A stretch of DNA of 64,000 bases from Epiperipatus broadwayi (GCA_028023455.1 JAQFVV010012397.1:2037501-2101500); one strand, 5' to 3'. Shown: positions 36,128 to 50,700, counted from the stretch's first letter. Program-made: numbers and translations. The notes: generated by a model from the sequence alone, not told the origin.

Positions 36128-36349
36128 TGAAATAGAAATGGATATAAGCCAACAACAAATGGACACCTGTTCGGTTTCATCACAAATTGCCTGTATAGAG
36201 TCTGAAGCAATATTAAATGAAAGAAAAACTGATAATAAACCCAACAATGTCTTAAATATGTATCAGCATCCATCTACTGCAATATAAACAAAAATTTAGT
36301 ATTAAAAATAAAATAAAAATCAATTCCCTGTTAAAAAATTATTTAAAAC

Positions 36350-39300
36350 ATGAAGATAAAAATTGGATCTCTCAACATTAGAGGCTTAAATGCCACCAAA
36401 AAACTTTTTGATCTCAAAAAATGGTTACATACAACACAACCACACATACTTGGGCTTTTGGAAACAAAAATATACAGCAGCTCTCAAATTGATCCATCAA
36501 AATATTTAGTCAGCCAAGGTTTTTGTGCCTGCTCAAGGCAATCATCATCACCATCAGGTGGCACAGGCATAATTATTTCCCACAACTGCCCTTTTGATTC
36601 TTTTAAAATTATATATATTGACTCTAATCTTATCATATTAACACTCCATCATAAAAATATCACACTTAACCTAGTATTTGTATATATACCACCAGGCCCC
36701 ATCATCATCTCCAGAATAATAGCAACAATAAATTCAATGCTTACAGCAACACCAAATCCCATAATACTCCTGGGAGATTTCAACATGACCTACCAAACTT
36801 TTGTCACCAAATGGATCCATCAAATAACAATCCCACTTATGAGTGCTGAGGGTTTTCTCCCATCAAACTCAATATCTTTTAATAACAATAGATATAGGTC
36901 ACTTATTGATTTGTGTTTCTACTCACCAATGTTACATCATTATTTTAATCTTGAACTCTGTCCATCTATAATCTCAGATCATGCTGCTCAGTTCATCACC
37001 CTCGACCTAACAAAAATACAGAATACAACAATAGCCCTCCAAAAGACTATGCGAATACTTCTTCCAGCACAAACAACTGAATTCCTATATTCAGAAACAT
37101 ATATAATGCTCCAAAAACTTCAAAACATGTCACTTGATCCAGTACAAAAGTATACAGCATTCACCAATATACTTTCTTTCAACATCAATCATATTACCTG
37201 CAACTCAACACCCCCCACCAGATTATTAGCATTGGCAGATGAACTACATAAAAGAATAACCATTTCCAGACCAACTACAGATAATCAAACACAAATTAAA
37301 AAACTTACAGAAATGTACAACAATACATGCAATACACTAAAGCAATATGTAGCAATAAAAAAGAAAAAAATATGCCTTACACAACAACATACTTGGACCA
37401 GAGCATACATACGGTGGGCATTGGGATACCCATCCACAGTCAGAGTGCCTATGGCACTTGAAATAGATGGCTCTATAACAGCTGGACATAACATGATAAA
37501 CCCAATATATCAACACTTTAAAAAAAAACTGCAAAAACAGAGTGTGTACATACCAAATGAAGACATATTTGGAGACCCTGAAACAGACACACCAATAACA
37601 ACAACTGACATTGTATTTCAACTTGCAACAATAACAAACACATGCCACCCAGGACCACAAGGAATTCCCAAATTTGTGTTCAAACATCTTAGTCACTTCA
37701 CAGCAAAATACCTGTGCGATCTAGCCAATTACATATCCCAAAAAATTTACAACATACAAAGTCTATACCCAATTGCAATGGTTCCATTTAACAAAAAACC
37801 AACAGCAATATCATCTTTATCTAATCTACGACCAATTTCAATGGGACCTTTAGGAATAAAAATTCTTGAAAGAGTGATAAAGGAAAAAATAGAACAACAC
37901 ATACTCCCTGTGTTATCATCAGCACAATATGCCAAAAAAGGATCATCCATTGGCCAGGGTGCCTTAATGTACAAAACAATTATTGAAGTAGTAAAAAAAA
38001 GAAAGAAATATGCACCAATTATAGTTCAACTAGACATTGAGGCAGCTTTTGACTCAGTGCCTATAGCCAAATTATTAGACGTGCTGAAAAAAACAACAAC
38101 ACCTCCATCCCTACTATATATAATAGCAAATCTGCTACTCAGCCGTGAAATTCACATCACATTGAATGGAAAAAAATCACCAGCCTTCAGACCGAGTCAA
38201 TCCACCCCACAAGGATCCCCCCTAAGTGCCTTGCTCTTTACAATATATATAAATCCTCTATTAATAGAGATACAGAAAAAAATAAAAGGCATTCAAATTC
38301 CAAACACTGCTTTAAATATATCATGCATAGCCTATATGGATGATGTAACCGTTTTCCTCCCCTCTAAAAAGAACCTCCCCATATTACAAGAGATAATCAA
38401 GAATTATACCTCAAATTTTAATTTAAAAATTAACACAAATAAAACTGCTGCATGGTCAATATACACAGGCAAGCACTGTACAGAGATGTTAAATGGTAAA
38501 CCATCTGCTTTCCTTGGTTTCCCATTCTACCTTGGAACCAATGGAATGAGGCAAAAAATTCAAAATAAATTAAAAATAGATGCTGAAAAAATCACAGCCT
38601 CACTTGAAAAGTCATACCTGTCAATATATGCAAAGGTAGCACTATTTAATCAACTTATAACTACAAAAATTACATACTATACACCTATAATCAAATTTGC
38701 AAAAACATTCATATCTAAAATCTCGTCAATCTGTAACAAACTAATATGGAAGAGAAAGACAGTGGCAATCTCTTTAAAAAATCTGAGCAGACCACCACAT
38801 AGCAATGGACTTGGACTCCATACAATCAATGTTTTTTACACACAGAAATCAGTAAATCTAATAACAGCAACCATAAAAAGATTTCCAGACCTGGAGTGTG
38901 TAATCAGTATAATACCCACAGACAGACCACCCCCTTCATATGGATATCTATCCACACTGATTGAAGAACTCAAGCCAATATACAACAAAATATCACTCAA
39001 TAATGACAACAAGTATACATATTGGGACATTTACAATATACTACATCCCAACCAGACACCCAATCTACATCCATCAGTTCTTGGAATAGACAACAGGCAG
39101 TTACTGCAACAATTCAGAAAATGGTCATTAGAACCAAAATTATTCGATTTTCTACTTAAGCTTAATCTCAATGCTCTACCCACAACCCATTTTCTTAGAT
39201 TTCGTAGATTCTATACCAATATAGACCCCATGTGCGGACTATGTCATAGAGAAGAAGAGACACAAGATCATTTTCTTCATTCCTGCAGTGCCCTAGAAAC

Positions 39301-39586
39301 AATACGTCGCACAATGTTTACCACATACAGAAAGGCTATCATTTCAATAGATGAAATAATAAATACATTTAAAAAAGGCAATAACCCTGCTATTCGGGCA
39401 GCAACATACAGCCTTTATGCCTACTGGTGCACCAGATGCACTTTTGCACTTGCCAATAACCCTCGACGCCACCCAGCAACATATTCAATAAAACTAGAAC
39501 TGTTAAGAAAAAGAGACAGCATCCTAGCTCAACCAGATATATTTGCAGCCACATGGTCACACTTGAAACAGAGATCCAGTCTATGA
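36350..39586 (+). CDS. LINE-B ORF2, APE endonuclease-reverse transcriptase (1078 aa)
   Basis: Endonuclease blocks LNIRGLN, LETKIY, LLGDFN and ISDHAAQ lie in the first 220 residues. The RT has LRPISMGPLGIKILERVIKE, VQLDIEAAFDSV, QGSPLSALLF and AYMDDV, with Y662 at exactly the same residue number as in LINE-A. A C-terminal CX2CX8HX4C motif (CGLCHREEETQDHFLHSC) precedes NNPRRHPATY. No stops or shifts, so it should encode an intact enzyme. It starts 62 nt after the likely full ORF1 frame ends, suggesting reinitiation or an internal ribosome entry as in other two-ORF LINEs. Confidence 0.95.
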   Translation: MKIKIGSLNIRGLNATKKLFDLKKWLHTTQPHILGLLETKIYSSSQIDPSKYLVSQGFCACSRQSSSPSGGTGIIISHNCPFDSFKIIYIDSNLIILTLHHKNITLNLVFVYIPPGPIIISRIIATINSMLTATPNPIILLGDFNMTYQTFVTKWIHQITIPLMSAEGFLPSNSISFNNNRYRSLIDLCFYSPMLHHYFNLELCPSIISDHAAQFITLDLTKIQNTTIALQKTMRILLPAQTTEFLYSETYIMLQKLQNMSLDPVQKYTAFTNILSFNINHITCNSTPPTRLLALADELHKRITISRPTTDNQTQIKKLTEMYNNTCNTLKQYVAIKKKKICLTQQHTWTRAYIRWALGYPSTVRVPMALEIDGSITAGHNMINPIYQHFKKKLQKQSVYIPNEDIFGDPETDTPITTTDIVFQLATITNTCHPGPQGIPKFVFKHLSHFTAKYLCDLANYISQKIYNIQSLYPIAMVPFNKKPTAISSLSNLRPISMGPLGIKILERVIKEKIEQHILPVLSSAQYAKKGSSIGQGALMYKTIIEVVKKRKKYAPIIVQLDIEAAFDSVPIAKLLDVLKKTTTPPSLLYIIANLLLSREIHITLNGKKSPAFRPSQSTPQGSPLSALLFTIYINPLLIEIQKKIKGIQIPNTALNISCIAYMDDVTVFLPSKKNLPILQEIIKNYTSNFNLKINTNKTAAWSIYTGKHCTEMLNGKPSAFLGFPFYLGTNGMRQKIQNKLKIDAEKITASLEKSYLSIYAKVALFNQLITTKITYYTPIIKFAKTFISKISSICNKLIWKRKTVAISLKNLSRPPHSNGLGLHTINVFYTQKSVNLITATIKRFPDLECVISIIPTDRPPPSYGYLSTLIEELKPIYNKISLNNDNKYTYWDIYNILHPNQTPNLHPSVLGIDNRQLLQQFRKWSLEPKLFDFLLKLNLNALPTTHFLRFRRFYTNIDPMCGLCHREEETQDHFLHSCSALETIRRTMFTTYRKAIISIDEIINTFKKGNNPAIRAATYSLYAYWCTRCTFALANNPRRHPATYSIKLELLRKRDSILAQPDIFAATWSHLKQRSSL

Positions 39587-39830
39587 AATATAAAGACCAA
39601 TAAGATAGATGATGACATTTTCAACATCAGCATTTTTTCCAACTTTAAAAAAAAAAAATGCAAGCATAAACTGAACTAGATAGAAGACCAAATTTAAAAA
39701 CAAGAAGAAAAAAAAGGATGCAGAAAAGATAAAGACTTATATACTGAAAGTTGTAATTTGTTTTTCATTTGTAAAAAATCAATATATGACTCTGTAACTT
39801 TTTAGACTCAATAAAGTTTTGCTTTGAAAC

Positions 39831-41568
<1,738 letters not shown>

Positions 41569-41626
41569 ATTTATTTACATTTTTATTTACAGTTATTTAT
41601 GTCCCAATGCTACTAATTAAATATTA

Positions 41627-42111
41627 GTTGGGAGAGCATCAAAAACATTAAATAAATTAATATAAGTTCAGTAACAAACTAGTCTGGGGATATTGGATGA
41701 GTAAGCACTGGATGGGGATTTTATGCACAAGCCTTCTGGCATCCATTGATTACTTTAGCTTGCTGTGTGTGGCAGTACATATAGTGAGTTTTGCCTGTTT
41801 TAATAGACAATCTAATATTAAAAATAACTGGATCATATTTTCTCGAAGCATTCTTTGTGATTACTTAGCACACACACTTTTCATGCACTAATTACTCATC
41901 TTCTTGCAAAAACTAGTTTTAGGCCAGGATTTTTTATAGGTCTATTTTTTTGCATATAAATGGCTAATTTACATAATTATTAATATTAGTGTATGTAGAT
42001 TTTTTTAGAGTATATTAAAATTAAGATAATTCAGGGATAATCTGTACATATTTTCATAATTATGAAATCCATTTATTTACAATCTAGTTTTATTTAATAT
42101 AAACACAGACA
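41627..42111 (-). repeat. 3' LTR of the Ty3-type element, interrupted
   Basis: Blocks 41627-41666 and 41822-42111 match 47979-48015 and 48640-48963 in the same orientation. On the minus strand the LTR starts TGTCTGTG, just after a purine-rich tract (gggaggttgggggtgg, 42112-42130) that fits the polypurine primer. Its middle is replaced by a hammerhead-repeat fragment (41667-41805). Confidence 0.7.
41667..41805 (+). repeat. Hammerhead-repeat fragment lacking the ribozyme core
   Basis: Starts aactagtctggggatattgg, so only the helix III side and 3' strand of helix I are present. It then follows the standard repeat (ccttctggcatccattgatt, gtgagttttgcctgtttta). It breaks within a few bases of the GAAA core, close to but not exactly at the predicted cleavage site. 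Confidence 0.75.
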
Positions 42112-42199
42112 TTCCACCCCCAACCTCCCATTTTTGAAATAATGCTTTTAGTCACATATATAGTTCATTAATCTAGCAGATTTCCTATTGTAACGATAT

Positions 42200-44290
42200 A
42201 TAAATATGCCATTACATTAATTTAAAATAAAAACTAAGTTTGCAAATAAAAATAAATTTATTAAAAATCTAAAAGCTAAAAAAAATTAAAAAGTTGTTAA
42301 ACGTATATATATTTGCACAGATGCAAAACTTTAAAAGTATTTCTTTTTTTTTTATAAATAAAAAATAAAGTATTTGAACATATATTTTTGTAAAAAGATA
42401 TATATATTTTTGTAAAATGGAAATGATTGTTTTATAAATTAATTGAAAAGCAAACTAGCCCTTGGGACACTTAAAATAAATGAAATATAGATAAGAGAAT
42501 AAAAAGAATTAGATTGTCCAATATAGAAGCAACAAATAAAGGCCCGGACCATAATAAAAAAATGGAACAGTGATGTTTTGTTCGTGGAATCCATAGGAGG
42601 ATTATAAAAGGAAAACGATTCAAATTAAGACAGTTTCCTGACAATTCCAACTTGAGTTTGTGAGAAGAGCAAGAAGATGCACTTGTCATTCTCTCTCACT
42701 TATTTTAAAAATGAAATGACTGGGATACCAGAATGGAACCAGCTAAGGCTACCTCCAGAATATCAGACTGGTCTTCCAAGAAAGTCTTCATGGGAATATA
42801 CCAGGAACCAGGAGCTCTTCTACTATAAGGTGTAAATGGAAAAATTTTACTACAAATAATTAAGAACTTTAAAGATTTAACAAGCTAAACATTTTTTTCT
42901 AAATGAACTTTAATCTGACTTTCCAAATTAATAATTAATGTTTAAATTTTCTATAGTTAAGTTTGCTAAAATCATTTCCATTTTTTTTAATTTTATTTCT
43001 ATTAATATTTATTTGTATAAATTATTTAAATGCATGAAATTTAAGTTGGGTATGGATGTTGCATGGATTCGTTAGCGGTTAATTATGTTGTGGTTTTCAT
43101 ATTCGATTAGAATATATAAGTCATCGATATCAATGCAGCATCTTATGATGAATGCCATTGGGTTTCTTGTATTCCCTCTGCAATTGACGTTATCAATAAT
43201 TTTGTATTTTGATCGGTTATGTTTATTTTGAAATGTTTTTAACCATGGAATCTATGCAGCCGATTTATACTCAACATTGTAAAACAAATTTTATAAAATT
43301 CATCTGTGTGAATTTAAATAAATGTTAAATTTAAGTTGGGCATGAATGGCTATATAGATTTGTAAAGTTATATTAATGAATTAGGGGAGGGTAATCTTAG
43401 GTTATTTGTTTTGTAGTTAAATTGGGTCAGTGGATTGGATATATTGGTGTAATTAGTAGATGTAGTATGAGGTTCGCTACATGCAGAATCATTGTATACG
43501 GTGCACAAACCCTTTTGCCTATGGATGGGATTGTAAGTCAGCAAAAAGGACCGCGGTTCCTTCCTATGGAGTTTTTATTTTATTGTTCTTCTTGCCATAC
43601 AGATGTAACATTCCTATATTGGACAAGAGTCAATGTCTTCTCTAACTATACTGTTCAGATGTACATTCCTGACAGTCTAGTATATTTAGTGCTGTTGTAT
43701 TTTCATGCTACATTGAATACATCAATGTATCAGATGGATTGATGCCCATTTGACTGCAAACTTTTGGCCTAAGGTTAAATAAGGGATAGAATATTTTCTT
43801 TTCAAATGCAGATCTATGTAGTCTATTCATACTCAACAATCTTAATAAAAATATTAAATTTATTCATACTCGACAATCTTAAAATAAATATAAAATTTAT
43901 CTGTGTGGATGATTTAAAATCTTAAAAGAATAATTTAAATTAAAAATTAATATTAAAATCTAAATAATAAATGTTATTCCTCAAATTTAAAATAATTATA
44001 TATGTGTGTAAATAAATATTGTTTGTGTATTAATTACTAGCAGTGGCTTTTATTTTTTTTATATTTAAGATATAAATTAAAGATATAGATTATTATCTCT
44101 GCATCTCCACTAAGTTAGTGGCAATGGGCTAACGGTCTAAATATAAAATAAAGTGGGATCTTAACAGCGTGTATCTGCCTACTTTATAAATTTTTCTAGG
44201 TTAAAATGCCTAGATGGCACCCTTGTAGTGCAGATTACGGTAAGATTCGATCTTCACTTACTTTTGGATCGTTATACTATGTACACATGA
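42200..44290 (-). repeat. Unknown dispersed repeat R, copy 2 (inverted)
   Basis: Inverted counterpart of 19560-21745. It lies between the 3' LTR and the pol relic of the Ty3-type element, so it inserted into that element. Frames within it (for example 43422-43742) are not conserved in copy 1. Divergence between copies is moderate, with many small indels. Confidence 0.7.
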
Positions 44291-44339
44291 CTTTCTAAGA
44301 AAAAGTCTGTCTTCCACTTATTATGAAGTTGTGACAATT

Positions 44340-47300
44340 TTTCTCTGGCTCAGTTATTTAATCCATAATGTAATCATTTATTTCTATTCTGTTTTTATTA
44401 ATTTTTTTGTTTAGCTAACCAAGTATTATTTTTGCTACACTTTCTTGATATCTTTCTTCATTCTTTGATAATTTACTTTGTGGAGAGAATTTAAATGATT
44501 TACATTTATTTATTTTCCATTTTTTAGTTTTACCAATTATAGTTGCCTTGACAAAGTTCTCAATATTGCTTCTAGCATCAATTTCTTTTTTAAAATATCA
44601 CATATTCACATACTCCCAACATTTTTCACAATCAAAACTGCCCATAAATTTTTCAGTTGTAGTTGACAACAACTTAGTAATGTGAGTGTGGAATTGTTGG
44701 CCATTAATAACTTAGCCAATATCTTGTTAGTTTCTGTACATGTAGTAAAGTGTTGATAGTACATAGGGGCAATTAGTACTTCTAATACATCCCTTTATTA
44801 AGTTTTGTTCAATGTAACTTCAAATGTTAAATAGCTTTCTCAGCTATGTCATTATCTTTAGGCAGATAAGATGGAGTAAAAAAGTGCCATATTTCTTTAT
44901 CATCAAAATAATCCATAAATTTTTGAGAGGTAAAATCAGATCTGTTGTCAGAATGCAATAATCTCCAGATAACCACGCATAGCAAAAATTTCTCTAATCA
45001 TATTAATTGTACATTTTGCATTTCCATATTTTACTATCATATTTTATCCAATGAGAAAATGTATCAACAACTATCAAAATCGTATATCCATGCACTTGTA
45101 TTAATTTAATTTAAATGTAAATGCTAAAGTTGTATAGATGTAAACCATGCTTTAAGCTTTTTAAATGGCAATTTAGCAGTTGACTGACAACTCATGCATT
45201 TCTTTACCATTTGTTCTATTTCACCACTCAGATTTGGCCACTAGATATATTATCTAGCTAAAGCTTTCATAACATGATTCCAGGATGACCTCAGTGAAGG
45301 AAATTATGAGAATGTAATTGATCATTAATACACAACCATTGCAGGGGGATATAAACTATTTCATACATTCCAAATTGGATTTATAATTTCAATTTAATGT
45401 CTTGCTAGTCAGCCATATTTTATTCATTTCTAACTGGATAAAACCTTGATCTTGTTTAGTTTACTGATTATTGAATTATTAATAAGAGTTCATAGTGTCT
45501 ATAAAAGTTATCTTGCTGATTCTGTATTGCTTTCTTTAATGTCAGGTAGACCTAATAAAGCATCCACATGTCCAATCAATTTTTCTGACTTACATACTAG
45601 TTCATAGTCATATATTAATAATATATTTATCCAATATACCATTCATTGACCTATATATTCAGGATTTTTTCCCATTGTCAAGTATTCCTAGAGGTGATCT
45701 GTGCAGATTTATGTAATTTTTTTCAACTGGCAATAATGTTTTCAAGGCATAGTCTGTTCTCCCCTCTAGCATAGTTGGTAAATTAATTCTCCAACACCAT
45801 CACATAGTGATAATAATATCCAGATCACTATGGTGTTGTATCAGGAGTTGACTTTAATTTAAGAGATTTTCTTTTTTAAGCAATTATACAACAATGATAG
45901 TGCATGAGTCTAAGAGATTCTCATAAAAGTTTAACAGTCCTAAAAATTCTTGTAACTCCTTTATATTTCTTGGTTTCACATCATTACATCATTTTTTATG
46001 GTTGTTGCTTTGCCTGGATTTGGATACTTTCCATTTTTATTTATAATGGGTCAAAAAACTTTATCTCATTTGTAAACCAGTTACACTTTGATTTATTTAT
46101 TTTGGCTCTTACTTAATCTAATTTTGAACAAATTGCATTTACTCACCTTTCTAATTCTGACTCCATTTCTGTGATGATCAAAATATCACCATGAATGCAA
46201 TGATACCATCCATGCCATAAAAAATATTTATTTTTGCATAGAAAATATTTGGTTGCTACCATAATTCCTCATGGAAATGCATTATACTTATAAAGTTCCA
46301 CATATGTGTTCAATGCTAATAATTTTGCTTTTCTTTCTGTTATGGGGATTTAGTGAAATGCAGTTTTAAGACCTTATTTTTGCATAGTACAAAACTTTTT
46401 GCAATGAATCTAATATTTCATGTACGTTAGGAAAATAGGCACTTTTATTAATAAATTTATTCTACGTAACATGGAAGTTTTCACTGAGTCTAAAGTCTCC
46501 ATCTGGTTTCATAATAATAGCTATCATAGGTCATGACAAATCTTCTATCAGTGTTAGTATTCCTTTTTGTATCGTATCATTGATAATGTTTTCTACTTTC
46601 TATTTTAGGGCAAATGGAATGTTATGTCATTACAGATAATGGAGTGTGCTTCCTTTATTAATATAATGTTGACCAGTCATGTTTTTAATACTAGTGGTTT
46701 GGACTTAAACAACCTAGAGTACTTCCAATTGAACTATCTTTATGATGTTTATACTGACTCTTAAAGGAAGAAACCAGTTTTATCCAAGTAGCAGATTAAT
46801 GTTTTTGTTAATGATATGTAATAAGGAAAATTTGATCCTTAAATTCAATTTTATAGGTACTATTACTCTTTCTTGTATATCAATTTTATTGTAGATAACA
46901 TCTGTTGCATAATATCTCTTTTTAGATGTGTCATTTTCTTACAATACCTTCATTGATTTTCAAACAAACTGTATACGATATCAATAATAGGACAGCATCA
47001 TTATCCATCTCCATTGTTAATTTTTGGTCACAGATGTCCACATCAAGAAGTATGCGATCATTATTTATGTCATTAAACTTCATGTTATAATTACTACTCA
47101 TTCTCCTCCCTCATATTTATAGTCTGGCATTTATTTAATTCTGACTTTGTGTTATGGCTATGGCAGACACCTACTAAATGTTCTTTTCTTGCAAATAGTG
47201 CATGTTTTTTATATTTGCAGTTTTTTCTTAAATGGTTAGATTTACCACAACAGTAGCATGTTACAATGTATTTTATTTTACTGGGGTAAAATGTACTTGT

Positions 47301-47960
47301 ATTTGTTTACTTACTGAGAGAGAGATATTTTATCCACCTATTGCAATAATGAAAATTCTGAAGTGTTGTCAAGCATGGTTTCTTGTACGATGCATTTCTT
47401 TATAGCATGTTTATAGTTGAGATTGTATTTTTCTTAAAGTTGAATCCAATATGCCATACAGAAGGTGGTTATAACATCATATCATTAATTTCTGGATAAA
47501 ATTACAATTCTTCATAAAATTCTTTCATGATATGTCATAATCTACATATTTTTCACAAGGCAATTGTTTTCTGTTTCTTAGCCTCAATCATGCTACCCAT
47601 TTTGTTATTTTCAGAATAAAATATCCATTAAATTTTTCACTTAATTCATGGCATGGAAGTTCCTCAAGTAATTTAGGATCATAAAATATATTTTCCAGTT
47701 GTACACCTTGTCCTCCAAACCATAAGAGTGTAGACACTTTCAATAGTTCCTAATCTATTTTTATGAGCATGTAGTGTTCCACATATTCTATATAATTTTT
47801 CTACAAAGCACCATTCTTCATGTCAAATATTTTTATATTATTATATAATGATACCATTATTCTTATTTTGTTAGTGGTATTATACACAATTGCTATTATT
47901 CTAATGAAAGAACTGCTATTAATTTGTACAGGTTCTTCTTAAACTCTTCTATCTCCTGAA
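44340..47960 (-). pseudogene. Ty3-type LTR retrotransposon gag-pol relic
   Basis: Minus-strand reading, with many stops and shifts, gives the expected order. A gag zinc knuckle is at about 47170-47270 (CYCCGKSNHLRKNC). RT follows at about 46450-46610 (VENIINDTIQKGILT, PMIAIIMKPDGDFRL). The end of RNase H is at about 45480-45620 (LIYDYELVCKSEKLIGH, VDALLGLP). The integrase zinc region is near 45150-45330 (WPNLSGEIEQMVKKCMSCQS), and the integrase core is at 44830-45120 (VVDTFSHWIKY). No frame is long enough to be expressed. Flanking LTRs are at 41627-42111 and 47979-48963. Confidence 0.85.
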
Positions 47961-47978
47961 GGATTTAATTAGATACCA

Positions 47979-48963
47979 GTTGAGCGAGCATCAAAAACAT
48001 TAAATAAATTAACACAAGTTTAGTAACAAAACATTTTATTTATCAACAATAAATATAAAGAAATAAATACAATCATATTGTTAAACCTCTAGTTGTGTGT
48101 TTTGTTTCTCACATATATAGAATAATATTATAAGCAATATTATGTTTTTTAATTACAAATTCATTTATCCACATGTGCTTGTTACTAGTATATATATATA
48201 CAAATATTAAATCACCCCACATGATTAAGAAATTCAGTACTGCTCTCTGTGAACTAATATATAAATACATTAGAGTTCGTATTTCAAAATAACCAGCTCA
48301 AAATGATATCGCTTTGAACTGTACGCTATTAGATCTTAAATTTTGAAATACGAACTAAATCAAACAAAGAACTTGAAATTTTAACAAGCAACTATCTTAA
48401 CCTTTGTTACAAACAAACATGTTTTACTATTATTATATAAAGACAAAATTAAACATTAGTATTATTTATATATTAGTTTACAGAGGGCAGTACTGGATTT
48501 CTTAACCACGTGGAGTGATTTAATATTTATATATTTATTTCAGTATGGCATTATGCACTGGCATTATTATATGTATATACTTTCTGGAACAATTACGCTT
48601 CTAGTAATTCAATATTTTACTTTAGATGATAATTTGTTTTTAAAAATAAACAGATCATACTCTCTCTAAATTTTCTTTATGCTTACTTAGCACATGCACT
48701 TTTCATGCAATTATTAGCCATCTCTCTGCAAAATTTAGTCTTAAATTGTTTTTTTTTTAAAGACAGATATTTTGCATATAAATGGTTAATTTACATAATA
48801 GTCTGTTTATTATACTAGCAAATTATTAATATTAGCATATGTAGATTTTTTTCTAGAGTACATTAAAATTAAGATAATTAATTCAGAAACAGTCTGAATG
48901 TATTTGCATAATTATGAAATCCATTTTATTGCAGTCTATATTTATATAATATATGCACAGACA
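47979..48963 (-). repeat. 5' LTR of the Ty3-type element with inserted palindrome
   Basis: Shares its two ends with the left LTR (acattaaataaattaa near 47998; gcatataaatggttaatttac near 48774). About 600 bp in the middle (48016-48640), including a palindrome, is absent from the left copy. A TGG directly inside (minus strand, 47978-47976) is a plausible start of the primer-binding site. Confidence 0.65.
48202..48529. repeat. Nested double inverted repeat
   Basis: Outer arms 48202-48264 and 48461-48529 are inverted copies of about 65 bp (aaatattaaatcac, cagtactgc, ctctgt). Inside them a perfect 17-bp inverted pair, AGTTCGTATTTCAAAAT at 48274-48290 and its complement at 48340-48356, encloses 49 bp, like a miniature transposon within a larger one. 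No family assigned. Confidence 0.7.
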
Positions 48964-49564
48964 TTCCAACAGTTTGGCTAATTTATAATGAAGTTATGCA
49001 ATTAGATACAATGCAATTTATGGATTCACTAGTTTTTTTAATAAGTTTTGATTATTTTATTAAAAATGAAACAACCAACATACAGTAGATAATTTATACA
49101 GAATATATGTAAGCTATTGCAAATATTTTAAACTATTGTCATGCTATGCTTTCACAGTATTTGCTAACTAAACAATGATATTAGTAATTAGATTTACTTC
49201 AAATATATCACATGTACATGTGATGAAGACATGCTATCTGAAAGCAGTAGCAGAATAGTATTCTAAAATAAATACTTTCTTTAGCAATCTAGTTAGACAG
49301 ACAAATGTTTAGTTTTATCATTTTTATGGGAAAAAATTAATATAAAAAAGAATTGATTTTGTTAATTTTTTATGAAAAAGTTTTTTTAAAAAAAAAAGAA
49401 GATGAATATGAAAATGTTATACAACAACAAAAAAGATGTAATTATTAAGAGGAAGCCACATTTTCTTTGCTGTTATGAAATATATGCACTGGATATGGTC
49501 AGTTTAAATAAAAAAAAGGAATATTAAAAATTTATCCATATGTTTGTGGAATTACCATATAATA
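48964..49564. other. No recognisable feature
   Basis: AT-rich intronic DNA with no match elsewhere in the window. Confidence 0.4.
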
Positions 49565-49622
49565 TTAAATCATCCATGCACTTTACTACTGTTACACAAT
49601 GATTTATTTATTGCCCTCTTTT

Positions 49623-49667
49623 ACAATTTACAGTTTCAATTGCCCCAGCAATCTTCTTCAGAATTAC
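49623..49667 (-). ncRNA. Hammerhead-like motif, family 2 (left arm copy)
   Basis: Minus-strand reading: GTAATT, core CTGAAGA, one bulged A, helix II GATTGC/GCAATT with loop TGGG, GAAA, C-T-G, then UA and AATTGT. GTAATT pairs with AATTGT as helix I. Helix III would be only two pairs with a one-base loop, which is very strained for a monomer, though such motifs can act as dimers. It lies downstream of the LINE ORF2 remnant on the same strand. Confidence 0.5.
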
Positions 49668-50099
49668 AACATAATACAAACATATGAATATAAATATACA
49701 TGAACATATAATTTACATTCTATATAAACATTTTATAATCATCATCTATTTATTACCTTTTAAATATTATATAATTTTTACCCTTTATTACATTCTACAT
49801 TTACTAATTAAAAACTTCCTATACATATATATTCTATTTTTATTCTTTATTTTATTCTTATAAAATTTAACTCTAACTTAATATCTTTTATATTTTACAT
49901 TATTATTATTATACATTTTTCTAACAATCATATTTATAATTTATTCATTCAATAATTTATAATCTATTTTAATCTATAATATTATTATTTTAAACACATT
50001 TTAATCCATCTTTTATATTTCCTAACTTCAACTTCTAAATTCAAATTTTAAAGTATTTACCATTATACTCGGAGTACCCCCTCTTTGTTAAATTTTGTG

Positions 50100-50700
50100 A
50101 TGTGATGTGATGTACTGTGACTTCTCCTTAAACAGAGTCAGGAATCTCTTAGCAGCTATGCCCAGAGAAACCTGTTAGCCACTTTACCTTCCTTTTCCAT
50201 AGTCCACCCTACGTTTTCTCATAATCTGCTCCATCCCATTTTCACAACATAATCTTTGTCAACTCCATGACCTTCATATCTAAATCCCCCTTATTTTTTC
50301 CCAAACCTAGCATAAAAACCAATAACTCACTTTCTGTATAATCACTTTGTTCATATTTAACCTTCCATAACTTCATATTTGTACCCTTTCTGCTTCCAAA
50401 CATTTACATTGAAGTAACAGATGTCTAATATTTTCTATGCCTTCTTTACACAACTTGCAGACTAAATTTTACACTTATATTATTAGTAGATCCCTCTTCC
50501 TATTTTTTATATAACTAAATTTTTTTACTTTATATCAATTTTTTTTTCAGGCCCAAATCTCTTCAAAACTGGCTTAATATTATTAATATAAATAAACTCT
50601 TTTATTTTCCTATCCCTTTTATTATCTGTACATTGTATCATTCTTATACAATACTTTTCAAACTCATGCCCTGTCTCTAATTTATGTAAATATATCAGTG
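50100..50700 (-). pseudogene. LINE ORF2 C-terminal remnant with zinc motif
   Basis: Broken minus-strand frame. About 50690-50540 reads TGHEFEKYCIRMIQCTDN and FIYINNIKPVLKRFGPEKK. At 50405-50465 it reads VCKLCKEGIENIRHLLLQC, a CX2CX8HX4C motif of the type found at the end of LINE ORF2 proteins. It continues with YTESELLVFMLGLGKNKGDL and MELTKIML (50250-50340). The same C-terminus recurs on the plus strand at 54930-55195. Clade not assigned. Confidence 0.65.

Larger units (their letters stand above)
34464..39831 (+). mobile_element. LINE-B: full-length non-LTR retrotransposon inside a TAA repeat
   Basis: Same design as LINE-A: a 5' UTR of about 215 nt, ORF1 34679-36127 (probably meant to run to 36287), ORF2 36350-39586, a 3' UTR with AATAAA at 39810-39815, and TTTGAAACA before the TAA array. 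ORF2 is about 60 percent identical to LINE-A by eye, so it is a separate lineage and not a duplicate. Both lineages sharing target, orientation and 3' end points to a conserved insertion preference. Confidence 0.93.

Noticed and set aside
43422-43742. 106-codon frame in repeat R copy 2
   Set aside because: Not open in copy 1; composition like flanking repeat.
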